DNA of 64,000 nucleotides from AP-15 sp963799085 (GTDB taxonomy: Bacteria; Pseudomonadota; Alphaproteobacteria; ATCC43930; CGMCC-115725). The notes under the pieces were generated by a model. That model saw nothing but the letters and a program-made list of their open reading frames with translations, was not told the DNA's origin and ran no database searches. Positions 45,511 through 56,086 of the stretch are shown here, in pieces; the first letter of the stretch is position 1; every line of letters begins with the position of its first letter. The DNA lies in assembly GCA_963799085.1 (NCBI GenBank), contig CAWCWA010000003.1, positions 45,626 through 109,625 on the forward strand. Reading direction: 5' to 3'. A program made the position numbers and the translations under genes.

Positions 45511-46205
45511 GAGCGGAAGAGCCTCGTATATTGCGTTTCGTGCGCCATCGAGGCGAGGTCGACGGCAAAGGCGGCGGCGCCGAAGTCTTGCGGATCGCGG
45601 TCGATCGCCGCGGCCGCCGCCGCGACGACCACGGGTTCGAGCGCCGCCAGGATGCGCTGCCCGTCGGTCTGCCCGACAATCCCGAGCCGCAGCCCGGCGG
45701 ATACGAGATTGGCCGCCAGCGCCTGGAGGTAGGCGGTGAGGGCGGTCGGCAGCGCGATCCCGGCGCGCGCCGTCGCGGCGCCGATCGCCGTCGGGTAGGC
45801 GACGGCTTCGGCTCGCTGCGCCCAGGCCGTGAGGAACATTTCAGGCCAAGCCGCGCTGCAGGCTGCGAGAAACGCCGTTCCTTGCGCGGTACTTTCGAGC
45901 GCCAGTTCGAGGGTTCCGCGGTAGGCAAGCCCGCGCCGGTTGGCGGCGTCGAGGGCCGCCAAATCGCCGGCCGTAGCCGCCCGGTGCGCCTCGCGAAGGA
46001 TGTCTGCGTCGACCCGTCCGGCGCCGTCTCTGACGATCGCCGCGACCCAGCGCTCCAGCGAGGTGCGGTCGCGCAAATGGCCCTTTTCGGCCGCCGCTTC
46101 GAGCCCGTGCGAATAGCTGAAGGCGCCGACCGGAAAGGCGGGCGAGAGCCAGGCGAAGAGGCGATAGAGGGAGGCGCCGTCGGGCGCCTCAATCGTCATG
46201 GTCAT
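45507..46205 (-). CDS. ureF: Urease accessory protein UreF
   Basis: 232 residues, all-helical. Seen: YRLFAWLSPAFPVGAFSYSH (family signature), GLEAAAEKGHLRDRTSLERW, and C-terminal DLASMAHETQYTRLFRS. Works with UreD and UreG to gate nickel insertion into the apo-urease. Start ATG at 46205 lies inside the end of ureE, within the His/Asp-rich codons. Confidence 0.95.
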   Translation of the reverse strand: MTMTIEAPDGASLYRLFAWLSPAFPVGAFSYSHGLEAAAEKGHLRDRTSLERWVAAIVRDGAGRVDADILREAHRAATAGDLAALDAANRRGLAYRGTLELALESTAQGTAFLAACSAAWPEMFLTAWAQRAEAVAYPTAIGAATARAGIALPTALTAYLQALAANLVSAGLRLGIVGQTDGQRILAALEPVVVAAAAAAIDRDPQDFGAAAFAVDLASMAHETQYTRLFRS

Positions 46206-46675
46206 GGTCGTGATGATGCTGGCCCGGCCCGGCATAGGCGCCGATCTCGGGATCGAACGGGGCGTCGAGCCGCGCCACTCGCGCGCCGAGGCCCGCCACC
46301 ATCTCGGCGATGACATGGTCGGCGCGGATGCGCAGCCGGCCCGGCAGGACCTGGACCGGCAGATGCCGGTTGCCGAGATGCCAGGCGATGCGCGGCAGAT
46401 CGGCCGGGTCGGCGGTCTCGATTTCGAGCACCGGTTCGGGTGCGGCATGCACGCGGACATAAGCTGCCGCCGTCGAGCTCGAGGCCGTCGCCCTCGGCAA
46501 GGTGCTGGGCGCGGGGCAGGTCGAGCAGAAAGGTCGCGCCCGAATCGGCGACCATGCGCATGCGACGGCGGTGCCGGTCGAGATAGGCGAGCGTCACGGC
46601 ATCGGCCGCCGCTTCCTCGGGCCATATGCTCCGCTTGGCGCACGCCCGCCACCGCTCCGATCGCCCGGCCAGCAT
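46189..46675 (-). CDS. ureE: Urease nickel chaperone UreE (frame change near 46460)
   Basis: About 160 residues when joined. The N-terminal peptide-binding domain (VTLAYLDRHRRRMRMVADSG, FLLDLPRAQHLAEGDGLELD) is in one frame. The metal-binding domain (VLEIETADPADLPRIAWHLG, NRHLPVQVLPGRLRIRADHV, APFDPEIGAYAG) and His tail GQHHHDHDHDD are in another, joined around 46460. NRHLPVQ with the His tail binds nickel. Start ATG at 46675, one base after the ureC stop. Confidence 0.9.
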
Positions 46676-46676
46676 G

Positions 46677-48388
<1,712 letters not shown>

Positions 48389-48393
48389 CGAGT

Positions 48394-48711
48394 TTAGTCC
48401 AGCGCGCCGTTGATCTTGCCATTGAAGCCGACGACGCGGCGCGCCCCGGCATAGGCGACGAGCCGCACCTCGCGGGTCTGCCCCGGCTCGAACCGGGTCG
48501 CGGTGCCGGCTGGGATGTCGAGCCGACAGCCGCGCGCCTGCTCGCGGTCGAAGACCAGCGCCTCGTTGGTTTCGTAGAAATGGTAGTGCGAACCGACCTG
48601 GATCGGCCGGTCGCCGCTGTTGGCGACGGTCAGGGTCACAGTCGGCCGGCCGGCGTTCAATTCGATGTCGCCCGCCGCGGGGAAAAGCTCGCCCGGGATC
48701 ATCGGCCTCAC
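48394..48711 (-). CDS. ureB: Urease beta subunit
   Basis: About 102-105 residues. Start is either ATG 48711 or, more like the family, ATG 48702 (MIPGELFPAAGDIELNAGR). Seen: VGSHYHFYETNEALVFDRE and FEPGQTREVRLVAYAGARRV. Structural subunit of the (alpha-beta-gamma)3 urease. Overlaps the ureA stop by four bases and precedes ureC by five. Confidence 0.96.
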   Translation of the reverse strand: MRPMIPGELFPAAGDIELNAGRPTVTLTVANSGDRPIQVGSHYHFYETNEALVFDREQARGCRLDIPAGTATRFEPGQTREVRLVAYAGARRVVGFNGKINGALD

Positions 48712-49010
48712 CGGATCGGCTCGTGCACGGTGACGAGCTTGGTGCCGTCGGGGAAGGTCGCCTCGACCTGGATCTCGTCGATCATTTCGGCCACCCCCTC
48801 CATGACCTGCTCGCGGCCGATCACGGTAGCGCCGTCGCGCATCAGTTCCGCGACGCTGCGGCCGTCGCGGGCGCCTTCGAGGACGAAATCGGTGATCAGC
48901 GCCACCGCCTCGGGATAATTGAGCTTGACGCCGCGACGCAGCCGCCGCTCGGCCACCATCGCCGCTACCGAGACCAGAAGCTTGTCCTTTTCGCGCGTGG
49001 TAAGGTTCAT
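48708..49010 (-). CDS. ureA: Urease gamma subunit
   Basis: 100 residues, standard length. MNLTTREKDKLLVSVAAMVA, LNYPEAVALITDFVLEGARD and VEATFPDGTKLVTVHEPI are the family hallmarks. Together with ureB and ureC it hydrolyses urea to ammonia and carbamate. About 30 bp after ureD. Confidence 0.97.
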   Translation of the reverse strand: MNLTTREKDKLLVSVAAMVAERRLRRGVKLNYPEAVALITDFVLEGARDGRSVAELMRDGATVIGREQVMEGVAEMIDEIQVEATFPDGTKLVTVHEPIR

Positions 49011-49042
49011 CCTCGCGACCGGTCAGCTATCTAACACGAGCA

Positions 49043-49861
49043 TCAAACATGCCAAATCCGCGGCAACCGCGGCGGCAATCCCAGCGCTTTGCCGCGCAAA
49101 TGGCAAGCGAGATCGGCGTAGGCGCGCCGCAACGCCGCCGCGTCGGCGCCGAGCCAGCGGGCGACCAGAAGACCGTTCACGACCGTGACGCCGGCGCGCA
49201 CGCCCGATCCGGCCTGAATGGCGCGAGCGTCGTCAACCAGCGTTCGCGGATCGGCATCGCCCGCGACGAGGATCAGCGTCGCACAGGCGGCCGCACCGTC
49301 GAAGCAGGCCGGGTCATCGATTGTCGCGGCGACATCGCCGTCGAGATGCAGGGCGTCGCCCCAGACGAGATCGCCGCCGCGGCATATTTCCCAGCTTTCA
49401 TGGAAGAGCCCGTGGGTGAACCGCTCGCCCCGCGCGCGCCGGCCGAAGACCACGATCCCGCCGCCAAGAAAGGCAGCGCCAGGGGCGAGATCGACTACCG
49501 TCCGCCGCCGCAACCGCGCGCCGTCGAAGAGGATCGTCTCGGGCGGCAGAAATTCGAGGGCCGCGGCTCTTCCGAGGCGTAGCGACTGTTCGATCGCGGT
49601 CGTCGCCCCGGTCGAGCGATAGATCTTCTCCGCCGCCGCCGCGGTGACATGCGCCTGCGCCTCGGAGCCGAGGCGGACCACGATCCGCAAGCGGTCGCCC
49701 GCGACAAGCCCGCCCGAAGTCGTGACCAGTGCGGCCTGCGGCGGATCGCCCGTTTCGGGCATCGGAAACAGCACCCGCAACGGATCGGATTGAAAAAGGC
49801 GGGCAAGCCCGGTCGCGCCGCCGCGGCGGGCGAAGTCGATTTCGGCCGCACCCTCGCTCAA
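49043..49861 (-). CDS. ureD: Urease accessory protein UreD/UreH
   Basis: 272 residues. Seen: FARRGGATGLARLFQSDPLR, VLFPMPETGDPPQAALVTTS, GGLVAGDRLRIVVRLG, AAAEKIYRSTG, FLPPETILFDGARLRRRTVV and FGRRARGERFTHGLFHESW, all UreD family. The best start is TTG at 49861, which overlaps the stop of the upstream gamma-glutamyltransferase gene as TTGA, implying coupled translation. Scaffold for UreF-UreG binding to apo-urease. Confidence 0.93.
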   Translation of the reverse strand: MSEGAAEIDFARRGGATGLARLFQSDPLRVLFPMPETGDPPQAALVTTSGGLVAGDRLRIVVRLGSEAQAHVTAAAAEKIYRSTGATTAIEQSLRLGRAAALEFLPPETILFDGARLRRRTVVDLAPGAAFLGGGIVVFGRRARGERFTHGLFHESWEICRGGDLVWGDALHLDGDVAATIDDPACFDGAAACATLILVAGDADPRTLVDDARAIQAGSGVRAGVTVVNGLLVARWLGADAAALRRAYADLACHLRGKALGLPPRLPRIWHV

Positions 49862-51438
49862 TAGCCGAGGGCGATCCCGTCCTTGCGCGGCTCCGACCCG
49901 CCGATCAGAACGCCGCGATGATGGTCGATCCAGATCGCTTGGCAGCCGCCGAGCGGCACTTCTTGCACGGCGATCCGGTGACCGCGCCGCGCGAGATCGG
50001 CGACGATCGCCTGCGGCAGCGCGCGCTCGACCTGCAGCACATTGTTGAGAGCGAGGATGCGCGGCTGTTCGGCGGCCTCTTGCGGGTCCATGCCGCGATC
50101 GAGCAGTCGGTGCAGGAAATGGGCGTGTCCCGTCGCCTGGTAATGGCCGCCCATGACCCCAAACGGCATCACCGCGCGGCCGTCCTTGACCAGCATCCCG
50201 GGGATGATCGTGTGCAATGGGCGCTTGCGCGGCGCTATGGCGTTGGGATGGCCCGGGATCGTGCGGAAACCGGTGCCGCGATTGTGCAGGATCACGCCGC
50301 TCTCGGGTGCGACGATGCCGCTGCCGAAGCCCGAAAACAGCGAATTGATGAACGAACAGGCATTGCCGTCGCGGTCGACGACGCAGAGATAGACCGTGTC
50401 CTTGTGCTCGATCTCGGCCCAGCTCGGCCCGGGCAGCGCGCGGTCGAGCCGGATCTCCCGGCGGGCGCGCTCGGCGCGCTCCTCGGAAAGAAAGTCGGCG
50501 ACGTCGACCGGCACCTGTTCGGGGTCGCAGATAAAATTGTCGCGCACCCAGTAGGCCGCCTTGTTCGCCTCGGCCAAGAGGTGATAGCGGTCGGCCTCGT
50601 CGAACGCATCGCCGTCGAGCGCGTAGCCCGAAAGGGTGCGCAGCATCATCAGCGCCGCTATACCCTGCCCATTCGGCGGGCATTCGTAGACCTCATAGCC
50701 GCGATAGGAGGCATGAATGGGATCGACCCAGTTCGACCGCTGGGCCGCGAAATCATCGGCCTCGTGCAAGCCGCCGAGCGCCTGCAGCCGACCGAGGATG
50801 TCGCGCATGACGGCCCCGTCATAAAAGGCTTCGCGCCCCTCGCGGCCGATCCGCCGCAATGTTGCGGCAAGCGGCGGGTTGCGCATCGTATCGCCGGCTG
50901 CGGGCGGCTTGCCGCCGGGCAGGAATAGCGCGGCTGTGACGGGGTCGCGCAGTTTCTCCTGGTTGCGCGCCCAGTCGGCGGCGACGCGCGGGGTGACGAC
51001 ATACCCGTTTTCAGCCGCCCGCGCCGCGGGCTCCAGGAGTTCGGCGAGCGGCTTGGTGCCGTATTCGCGGTTGAAAACGCACCATGCGTCGACCGCGCCC
51101 GGGATCGTGACGGCGTGCGGGGAGGGTACCTCGATTTCGCGGATGCCGTGTTCGACATACCATTCGACAGTGGCCTTGGCGGGTGCTCGGCCCGAGCCGT
51201 TGAGCGCCACCGGCAGCGCGCCGCCCTTCGAATAGAGGAGGAAGCAGTCGCCACCGACGCCGGTGCTCTCGGGCTCGACGACGCATTGCATCGCTACCGC
51301 GGCGATCGCCGCATCGGCGGCGTTGCCCCCGGCGCGCAGGACGTCGAGTGCCGCCAATGTCGCCTGCGGGTGCGAACTCGCGGCCATGCCGTTTGCCGCC
51401 ATCGCCGCCGAACGGCCAAATACGTTGAGATCGCGCAT
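49858..51438 (-). CDS. Gamma-glutamyltransferase family protein, first gene of urease operon
   Basis: 526 residues. Ntn-hydrolase: AALDVLRAGGNAADAAIAAV, TGVGGDCFLLYSKGGALPVA, LNGSGRAPAKAT, autoprocessing site EHKDTVYLCVVDRDGNACSF (nucleophile Thr in KDTVY) and VMGGHYQATGHAHFLHRLLD. No signal peptide, so cytoplasmic. Its last codons overlap ureD, placing it in the urease transcript. Plausible role: releasing glutamate from a gamma-glutamyl amide whose product feeds nitrogen metabolism; this is inference. About 45 percent of the protein resembles the paralogue at 17.4 kb only in motif blocks. Confidence 0.9.
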   Translation of the reverse strand: MRDLNVFGRSAAMAANGMAASSHPQATLAALDVLRAGGNAADAAIAAVAMQCVVEPESTGVGGDCFLLYSKGGALPVALNGSGRAPAKATVEWYVEHGIREIEVPSPHAVTIPGAVDAWCVFNREYGTKPLAELLEPAARAAENGYVVTPRVAADWARNQEKLRDPVTAALFLPGGKPPAAGDTMRNPPLAATLRRIGREGREAFYDGAVMRDILGRLQALGGLHEADDFAAQRSNWVDPIHASYRGYEVYECPPNGQGIAALMMLRTLSGYALDGDAFDEADRYHLLAEANKAAYWVRDNFICDPEQVPVDVADFLSEERAERARREIRLDRALPGPSWAEIEHKDTVYLCVVDRDGNACSFINSLFSGFGSGIVAPESGVILHNRGTGFRTIPGHPNAIAPRKRPLHTIIPGMLVKDGRAVMPFGVMGGHYQATGHAHFLHRLLDRGMDPQEAAEQPRILALNNVLQVERALPQAIVADLARRGHRIAVQEVPLGGCQAIWIDHHRGVLIGGSEPRKDGIALGY

Positions 51439-51570
51439 CGCCCCCTTCCCAACTCCATGACGCCGCCAGGCAAGCGGGCAACCCTGACGAGCGGGGTCGG
51501 CGCTTGCCGCGCACTAATGCGCTGTCCTAGGGTGAGGGTCAATCGGTACCCGGAACAAGAAGAATTGACG

Positions 51571-52611
51571 ATGGACGGTTTGTTGACGCCTTTGGAGTTT
51601 CCCGTCACCATCCCGCCCGAGGCGGGCGAAACCCTCGCGATCGCGCCGGGGATTGAGTGGCTGCGGATGAAGCTGCCTTTCGCCCTCGACCACATCAATC
51701 TGTGGCTGCTCGAGGACGGTCCGGGCTGGACAATCGTCGACACCGGCTATGCGATGCCGGACACAGTGGCCCGCTGGGAGCGGATCTTCGACGAGCGGCT
51801 CGCCGGACGGCCGGTGACCCGGATCATCGTCACCCATTTTCACCCCGACCATGTCGGACTTGCCGGCTGGCTTGCCGAGCGCTGGCAGGTGCGGTTGTGG
51901 ATGACCGAGAAGGAATGGCTCTACGCGCGCGTGATGAGCCGCGGCAGTGACGACTTCGCGGTCTCGCGCCGCGCATTCGCGCTTCGCGCCGGGCTCGACC
52001 CGGCGGCCAGCGAACTGTTCGGCGACCGCGAGAAGAGCTATCGCCGTGGGGTGCCCTCGGTCCCCGCCGAGTTTCATCGCCTCGAAGACGCCATGCTGTT
52101 CGACATTGGCGGCCGGCAATGGCGCGTCGTCGTCGGCGAGGGGCACGCGCCGGAGCACGCCTGCCTGTTCTGCGCCGAAACCGGGGTATTGATCGCGGGC
52201 GATCAGGTGCTGCCGAAGATCTCGCCCAATGTCAGCGTGCAGGCGCACGAACCCTACGGCGACCCGCTGGCGCGTTTCCTCCTCTCGCTCGGCAAGTTGC
52301 GGGCAGCATTGCCTGCCGATGCGCTGGTCCTGCCGTCGCACAATCTGCCGTTCTACGGGCTGCACACGAGGCTCGACGAACTTGCCGCCCATCACCGCGC
52401 GCGCTGCGCCGAGGTTATCGCCGCCTGCGGGACGCCCAGAACCGCGGTCGAGTTGCTGCCGGTGCTGTTCCGCCGCCCGCTCGACCACCATCAGACGGCT
52501 TTCGCCCTTGGCGAAGCGCTGGCACACTTGCATTATCTGACGGGACAAGGCGAACTCGACCGCGCGCTTGGGGAAGATGGCGTCTATCGCTTTGTCCGTG
52601 CCTTGGGCTAG
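51571..52611 (+). CDS. MBL-fold metallo-hydrolase
   Basis: 346 residues. Metallo-beta-lactamase superfamily, glyoxalase II-like subgroup. Zinc motif VTHFHPDHVGLAGWLAERW (HxHxDH), third His in VGEGHAPEHACLFCAE, Asp in LIAGDQVLPKISPN, and final His in LVLPSHNLPFYGLH. The N-terminal INLWLLEDGPGWTIVDTGYA strand is typical. A C-terminal helical extension follows (LAHLHYLTGQGELDR). Divergent from the GGT/urease operon. Substrate unknown; probably a thioester or lactone. Confidence 0.92.
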   Translation: MDGLLTPLEFPVTIPPEAGETLAIAPGIEWLRMKLPFALDHINLWLLEDGPGWTIVDTGYAMPDTVARWERIFDERLAGRPVTRIIVTHFHPDHVGLAGWLAERWQVRLWMTEKEWLYARVMSRGSDDFAVSRRAFALRAGLDPAASELFGDREKSYRRGVPSVPAEFHRLEDAMLFDIGGRQWRVVVGEGHAPEHACLFCAETGVLIAGDQVLPKISPNVSVQAHEPYGDPLARFLLSLGKLRAALPADALVLPSHNLPFYGLHTRLDELAAHHRARCAEVIAACGTPRTAVELLPVLFRRPLDHHQTAFALGEALAHLHYLTGQGELDRALGEDGVYRFVRALG

Positions 52612-52642
52612 CCGGCGACAAGACAGGTCAGGGAGGAAGACC

Positions 52643-53896
52643 ATGAAGAAGACGATTAAAGGCATCGTTATCGCGGCGGCCGTTGCCGCGTGGGCTGTGG
52701 CGCCGGTTGTGGTGCGGGCAGCCGAGCCGATCACGATCGGTCTTGGCATGGCGCTGACCGGAGGGCTTGCCGGCGGCGGCAAATCGGCCTTGCTGGCGAT
52801 GCAGATCTGGCAGGACAACGTCAACGCCAAGGGCGGCCTGTTGGGCCGGCCGGTCAAGCTTATCTACTACGACGACCAGTCGAACCCGGCGACGGTGCCG
52901 GGCATCTACACCAAGATGCTCGACGTCGACAAAGTCGACTTCATCATTTCGGGCTACGGGACCAACCAGATCGCGCCGGCGATGCCGATCGCGATTGCGC
53001 ATAACAAAGTGTTCCTCGGCTTGTTCGGGCTCGCGGTCAACAGCGAGTTCCACTATCCGAAATATTTCTCGATGCTCCCGATGGGGCCCGACCCTAAGCA
53101 TGCCAATGCCCAGCCGTTCTTCGACGTCGCGCTGGCAGCGAACCCGAAACCAAAGACCCTGGCCCTGCTCGCCGAGGATTCCGAGTTCCCGAGAAACGCC
53201 TCGGAGGGCATCCGCGACATCGTCAAGCAAAACGGGCTTCAGCTCGTTTACGACAAGACCTACCCGCCGGGCACCCCCGACTTCACCCCGATCGTCCATG
53301 CGATCCAGGCGACCAACCCCGACATGGTGTACGTCGCTTCCTACCCGCCGGGTTCGGTCGGGATGCTCCGTGCCGCGACCGAATCCGGGCTGAAGACCCG
53401 TTTTTTCGGAGGCGGCATGGTCGGGCTGCAGTACACCGCGGTCAAGGAGCAGTTCGGACCTAAGCTCAACGGCGTCATCGATTACGATTTCTGGATACCG
53501 TCGCAGACGATGCAGTTCCCCGGCATCCTCGATTTCCTGAAGGAATACCAATCGAAGGCAAGTGCCGCTGGGGTCGATCCGGTCGGCTGGTACCTGCCGC
53601 CCTTCGCCTATTCGGATCTGCAGGTGCTCGGTCAGGCGATCGAAGGGGCCAAGACGCTAGACCAGGATAAGCTTGCCGAGTACATCCATACCCACCCGTT
53701 CAAGACGATCGTCGGCGACATCACCTTTGGCAAGGAAGGCGAATGGTCGAAGGCTCGGGTGCTCGAAGTCCAGTGGCAGAACATCAAAGGCAACAATATC
53801 GATCAGTTCAAGGACACCAAGACCGAAGTCATCCTTGAACCCGCCGAATATCGCACTGGAAAGGTGATCACCCCCTATAATGGCGGCGGCGAATAA
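52643..53896 (+). CDS. Periplasmic binding protein, branched-chain amino acid type ABC importer
   Basis: 417 residues. Start ATG after GGGAGGAAGA. Signal peptide (VIAAAVAAWAVAPVVVRA), then type I periplasmic-binding fold: ITIGLGMALTGGLAGGGKSA, INQDN-like WQDNVNAKGGLLGRPVKLIY, VDFIISGYGTNQIAPAMPIA, ALLAEDSEFPRNASEGIRD. No permease or ATPase gene is next to it; an IS element begins 1.3 kb downstream. Being next to the urease operon, urea or short amides are possible ligands, but the family binds many amino acids and aromatic acids. Confidence 0.9.
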   Translation: MKKTIKGIVIAAAVAAWAVAPVVVRAAEPITIGLGMALTGGLAGGGKSALLAMQIWQDNVNAKGGLLGRPVKLIYYDDQSNPATVPGIYTKMLDVDKVDFIISGYGTNQIAPAMPIAIAHNKVFLGLFGLAVNSEFHYPKYFSMLPMGPDPKHANAQPFFDVALAANPKPKTLALLAEDSEFPRNASEGIRDIVKQNGLQLVYDKTYPPGTPDFTPIVHAIQATNPDMVYVASYPPGSVGMLRAATESGLKTRFFGGGMVGLQYTAVKEQFGPKLNGVIDYDFWIPSQTMQFPGILDFLKEYQSKASAAGVDPVGWYLPPFAYSDLQVLGQAIEGAKTLDQDKLAEYIHTHPFKTIVGDITFGKEGEWSKARVLEVQWQNIKGNNIDQFKDTKTEVILEPAEYRTGKVITPYNGGGE

Positions 53897-55125
53897 GCCG
53901 TTAGCGACCGCCGCCGGATCAGGCCGAGGGCGAATAGTCCCGCGCCGAGCACCAGGGCCGATGCCGGCTCCGACCCCGTCCGGGTGATCGCATCCGGGAT
54001 GGCGCCCGCGACGAAGAGATCGGAAAGATCGGTCGCGTTGCAGGCGTCGAGCAGGCAGGGACCGACGTTGAATAATTCCTGCGTCGTCAGCAGGTCGGAG
54101 GAATGCGTGTAGAGGATGTGGTTGGTGTGGGCATTTCCTTTCGCGTCGGGTGAGATGATGATTTCGGGGATCGTACGGTCGGGTCCATCGCCGCCCTCGG
54201 TCTCGTCCCACCACAGAACGATCGCGCCGTCGTCCTGATAGGCCTGCGAGGCCATGATCATCGGCACGATCTGTGACAGGAAGTTGTCACCCTGCGCAAT
54301 CCGCGCGTCGTCGCCGGTCAGATGCACACCCTGGTAGTCAAAACCGCCCGCTAATGTGGTGTGCATGTCGTTGAACTGGTCGGGCGTGATCCAATTGTAC
54401 TGGGCTACCGTGTTGTTGGCGAGATCGGTCTGCAGCTGTTGCAATGGCGCGTAATTCCCGGCCAGCGAGTTCGCGGTCGTGGGGTCGCCGTTGCCGTTGG
54501 TGCTGGTAAAGAACACCTGCGGATTATGCTTGGCGGCATAGTTGTACTGGTTGCTGCCGTTCCACTGATTGACGCCGCTCGCGAAGGTGCCGGAAAAGCT
54601 GCTGAGCGGCACTGTGTACTGGTTCTTCGGCAGCGGCTGGTTATTGGTCAGGCTGACGTCGGTATCCTCCTGATACGAGCGCCAAGTCTGACCGGTATAC
54701 TGGAGATCATTGCTGAGCGTGGCCCGTGTGGTCTGCACCGTTCCGCCCGGTACTTTGTACGGGTCGTTGTCGTTGAGCACGCCGAAATTGCTGCCGCCCT
54801 CCGACCACAGATAGCTCGGCTCCGAGGGATGGATGCCGACGCCGACATTCTGATAATTGCTCGCGTAGGAAACCTGCGCGGCGTTAGGATTGCCGGGGGT
54901 CACCAGGCTATTGATGTAGGGCGCGTTGGGATTGCCGAAAATCTGCTGCGGGCTCGATTGCGAGGGCGGCTGTGTCCAATTGTGGTTTTCCATGGCGATG
55001 ACGAAAACAGTCTTGATCTGGCCGGCGACCGCCGGGGCGGCCAGACAGGCCGCGGTCAAGAAGCCCGACGCCGCGAGCAAAACATGGCGCGCCCTGTGGC
55101 GGCTGTTGCCAACATTTCCGTGCAT
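53875..55125 (-). CDS. Secreted phosphoesterase-family protein with PEP-CTERM-like sorting tail
   Basis: About 416 residues, start probably ATG 55125 (an in-frame start at 55143 exists). Signal peptide (HVLLAASGFLTAACLAAPAV), then a phosphoesterase/phospholipase C-like domain: KTVFVIAMENHNWTQPPSQS (metal site near MENHN), PSEPSYLWSEGGSNFGVLND, YNWITPDQFNDMHTTLAGGF, AIVLWWDETEGGDGPDRTIP, and HTNHILYTHSSDLLTTQELF. The C-terminus is GSEPASALVLGAGLFALGLI then RRR, matching the PEP-CTERM plan (motif, one helix, basic end) with SEPAS in place of PEPAS. The 3' end overlaps the binding-protein gene by 22 bp, tail to tail. Confidence 0.87.
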   Translation of the reverse strand: MHGNVGNSRHRARHVLLAASGFLTAACLAAPAVAGQIKTVFVIAMENHNWTQPPSQSSPQQIFGNPNAPYINSLVTPGNPNAAQVSYASNYQNVGVGIHPSEPSYLWSEGGSNFGVLNDNDPYKVPGGTVQTTRATLSNDLQYTGQTWRSYQEDTDVSLTNNQPLPKNQYTVPLSSFSGTFASGVNQWNGSNQYNYAAKHNPQVFFTSTNGNGDPTTANSLAGNYAPLQQLQTDLANNTVAQYNWITPDQFNDMHTTLAGGFDYQGVHLTGDDARIAQGDNFLSQIVPMIMASQAYQDDGAIVLWWDETEGGDGPDRTIPEIIISPDAKGNAHTNHILYTHSSDLLTTQELFNVGPCLLDACNATDLSDLFVAGAIPDAITRTGSEPASALVLGAGLFALGLIRRRSLTAYSPPPL

Positions 55126-55514
55126 GTCCCCTCCTGAAAACAAGGCTTCGCAGACGAACAGCGTCCGCCGCGCCAGCCTAAGGAGGGCCGGTTACGGAAA
55201 TAGGTCTCTTCGATTACAGGTTAAGGAACGTCTGAAAAAGGGGTGATTGCGCGGCCGGGAGGCATGGAGACAGTTCTGGTCAGCGGTAGGACGTGCTTTG
55301 CGGCCGCATCGTCGGGCCGCGTTTGGCTGTCGAACGATCGTTTGCGCAAACGGGGACACTACGCCTTCTGATATTGCAATAGTCGCCGCCGGATGATGAA
55401 CAGATTGGCCAGCGCACAGGTCACGATGAGGCGATGAGCGGTCTTCTTGAGCCCGCGGTAGCGCACCTTGGCGAAGCCGAACACCCGCTTGACGACCCCG
55501 ATCGCATGCTCGAC

Positions 55515-55537
55515 CCCCGCCTTCGCGAGGGCAGGCT
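55515..55537 (-). repeat. 23-bp palindromic insert, copy b
   Basis: Identical in sequence and gene position to copy a (between VRAR and VEHAIG codons of the IS5-group transposase). On the minus strand it begins AGCCTGCCCTCGCGA and ends GGCGGGG. Confidence 0.7.
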
Positions 55538-56063
55538 CCGGGCCCGCACCTGCGACTTGGTTCGGTTCTTCGCCCGCTCGACCATGTCCACGACGCCGCG
55601 GTGGCGGTCGCGACGATTGACGAAGTCCCGCGCCGCGGGGGCGTGTTGCCGGATCACCGCGCGCTGGCCGCGGTAAGCCTGGTCGCCCCACACCCGGGTC
55701 TCTTGCCCGTGCCACAGTTCTGGCAGCGCCGTGCCGGCGGCGACATTGGCCGGCGTCGCCACCGCCACGTGGATCAGCTTGGTGCGGCTGTCGACGCCCA
55801 GATGCGCCGTCATGCCGAAGTACCACTTGCTTGCCCTTCTTCGTCTGGTGCATCTCGGGGTCGCGCGCCTTGTCGGCATTCTTGGTCGAGGACGGCGCGG
55901 CGATGATCGCCGCATCGACGATCGTGCCGGTGGCGACCTTCAACCCCTTCTCGGCAAGATGCCGCGGCACTTCTTCGAACAGCAACCGACCGAGGTCGTG
56001 GTGTTCCAGCAGAGGGCGGAAGCGGCACATCGTGGTCTCGTCCGGCGCCGGCTCGCGGCCGAG

Positions 56064-56086
56064 AGCCTGCCCTCGCGACGGCGGGG
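56064..56086 (+). repeat. 23-bp palindromic insert, copy c
   Basis: Lies in the same IS5-group transposase gene but at a second site and in the opposite orientation. It splits codons for FVGID and LGREPAPDETT, which are adjacent in intact relatives. Removing exactly 23 bases rejoins GAC-CTC-GGC-CGC (Asp-Leu-Gly-Arg). It differs from copies a and b by one base in the centre (GACGG for GAAGG). Confidence 0.7.

Noticed and set aside
49858..51438. GGT in the urease operon as a recent duplicate of the GGT at 17.4 kb
   Set aside because: Similarity is confined to family motif blocks and the lengths and flanks differ; they are old paralogues, not a recent copy.
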